Positions 22,563 to 23,158 of a stretch of DNA of 23,158 bases are shown piece after piece. A program made the position numbers and the translations under genes. The DNA is from a bacterium (GTDB lineage Bacteria > Eremiobacterota > Eremiobacteria > Baltobacterales > Baltobacteraceae), in the NCBI GenBank assembly GCA_021781095.1, contig JAJXXM010000211.1:1-23158 (forward strand), given 5' to 3'. The notes under the pieces were generated by a model that saw only the letters and a program-made list of their open reading frames with translations, searched no databases and was not told where the DNA came from. The stretch's first letter is position 1; each line of letters opens with the position of its first letter.

Positions 22563-23158
22563 TCAGAATCCCACCGGATGCCAGATCGTTTTGATCTCGC
22601 AGAAGTCGGCGATCGCATCGAGCGATTGTGCGCGTTCGCCGAAGTATTCTTGCGCGCGCCTCACGGGAAAGGCACGAATGCGTTTGATCGAGGCGGCGGA
22701 TTCTCGTTCGATCTCGTTCCATCGTTCGAGATCTTCGCGGGGGGCGGCGATCGCTTCGATCCCGTCGTGTTTGGCCATCGCCGGGGCGATCTCACTGCGG
22801 TGCCCCGAGAGCACGTTCACGACGCCGGGGGGGATATCGGAGAGCGCGACGGCCTCGGCGAGCGCGATTGCGGGGCGTGGATCGCGCTCCGATGCGAGGA
22901 GGATCACCGCATTCCCGGCGACGAGCGCAGGCAGAAGCACCGAGAGGGCGCCGAGGAAGAGCGGCGTCTGCGGTGCGAGCATCGCGACGACGCCCATCGG
23001 TTCGGGCGTCGAACAATTAAAATGCGGCCCGGCGACGGGATTGTTCGAGGAGAGCAGCGCCGAATATTTATCGCACCATCCCGCATACCACACGACACGA
23101 TCGATCGCCGCGTCGACCTCGTCGCGAGCGCTTCGCGCGTCGCCTTCGGTGCTCGCCG
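22563..23158 (-). CDS. Aldehyde dehydrogenase-like protein lacking the catalytic cysteine, C-terminal part
   Basis: The frame is open at the right edge; about 198 C-terminal residues are visible. The visible part matches the NAD-binding half of aldehyde dehydrogenases: a VWYAGWCDKY segment, EPMGVVAMLAPQTPLFLGALSVLLPALVAGNAVIL-like text (seen as EPMGVVAML and LVAGNAVILLA), then IPPGVVNVLSGHRSEIAPAMAKHDGIEAIA. Where a normal enzyme would continue with FTGS, ELGGK and the Cys loop, this protein instead has a charged helix (REDLERWNEIERESAASIKRI) and ends in CEIKTIWHPVGF. The catalytic domain is therefore absent from this polypeptide, unless a complete module lies upstream outside the window. Likely role: a non-catalytic partner or second half of a bimodular dehydrogenase. 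The start is not in the window. Confidence 0.8.
   Translation of the reverse strand, partial: ASTEGDARSARDEVDAAIDRVVWYAGWCDKYSALLSSNNPVAGPHFNCSTPEPMGVVAMLAPQTPLFLGALSVLLPALVAGNAVILLASERDPRPAIALAEAVALSDIPPGVVNVLSGHRSEIAPAMAKHDGIEAIAAPREDLERWNEIERESAASIKRIRAFPVRRAQEYFGERAQSLDAIADFCEIKTIWHPVGF

Noticed and set aside
22555..22722. 56-residue N-terminal extension of the class II aldolase
   Set aside because: Arg-rich out-of-frame reading of the upstream dehydrogenase-like gene; the aldolase domain begins after ATG 22554.

Overview
The window is a gene-dense, GC-rich (roughly low-to-mid 60s percent by eye) bacterial chromosome segment. It has 18 protein genes, no RNA gene, no CRISPR array, no insertion sequence and no gene-free stretch longer than about 160 bases. 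Several genes use GTG or TTG starts. The gene set points to a deep-branching, non-proteobacterial lineage: type E succinate:quinone reductase, short HisG with HisZ, ThyX instead of ThyA, and DnaE-type polymerase beside his and fts genes. A Candidatus Eremiobacterota (WPS-2)-like bacterium is my best guess, but it rests on gene content and memory, not on a database match.

Layout. (1) Positions 1-2311: the end of an S58 (DmpA-type) aminopeptidase converges on an aldehyde dehydrogenase-family gene. (2) 2353-6003, minus strand: a translationally coupled sdhA-sdhB-sdhE operon with no membrane-anchor genes, closed by a clear intrinsic terminator. (3) 6094-7257, minus: a GAF-GGDEF diguanylate cyclase, divergent from dnaE. 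(4) 7321-15592, plus: one long operon dnaE-hisZ-hisG-hisD-HAD phosphatase-ftsQ. From hisZ onward, successive genes overlap by four bases. (5) 15444-17820, minus: a methyl-accepting chemotaxis protein and a small exported protein. They sit between ftsQ and ftsA, and the 3' end of ftsQ runs antisense into the small gene. (6) 17980-21111, plus: ftsA-ftsZ-thyX. (7) 21089-23158, minus: a truncated aldehyde dehydrogenase-like protein, a class II aldolase and a stand-alone EAL phosphodiesterase.

How the genes work together. DNA synthesis (dnaE, thyX) and cell division (ftsQ, ftsA, ftsZ) genes are interleaved over 14 kb, with histidine biosynthesis genes (hisZGD) in the same transcription unit as dnaE and ftsQ. 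The Sdh operon encodes a Krebs-cycle/respiratory complex whose membrane attachment probably relies on the cysteine-rich SdhE subunit. One predicted c-di-GMP synthase, one predicted c-di-GMP hydrolase and one chemoreceptor provide signalling.

I found no clear-cut novel defence or mobile system. The points most worth a second look are the split ftsQ/ftsA junction with its antisense overlap and nested inverted repeat, the catalytic-cysteine-less aldehyde dehydrogenase next to the aldolase, the ftsZ-thyX coupling with a very short FtsZ linker, and the orphan HAD phosphatase directly after hisD.
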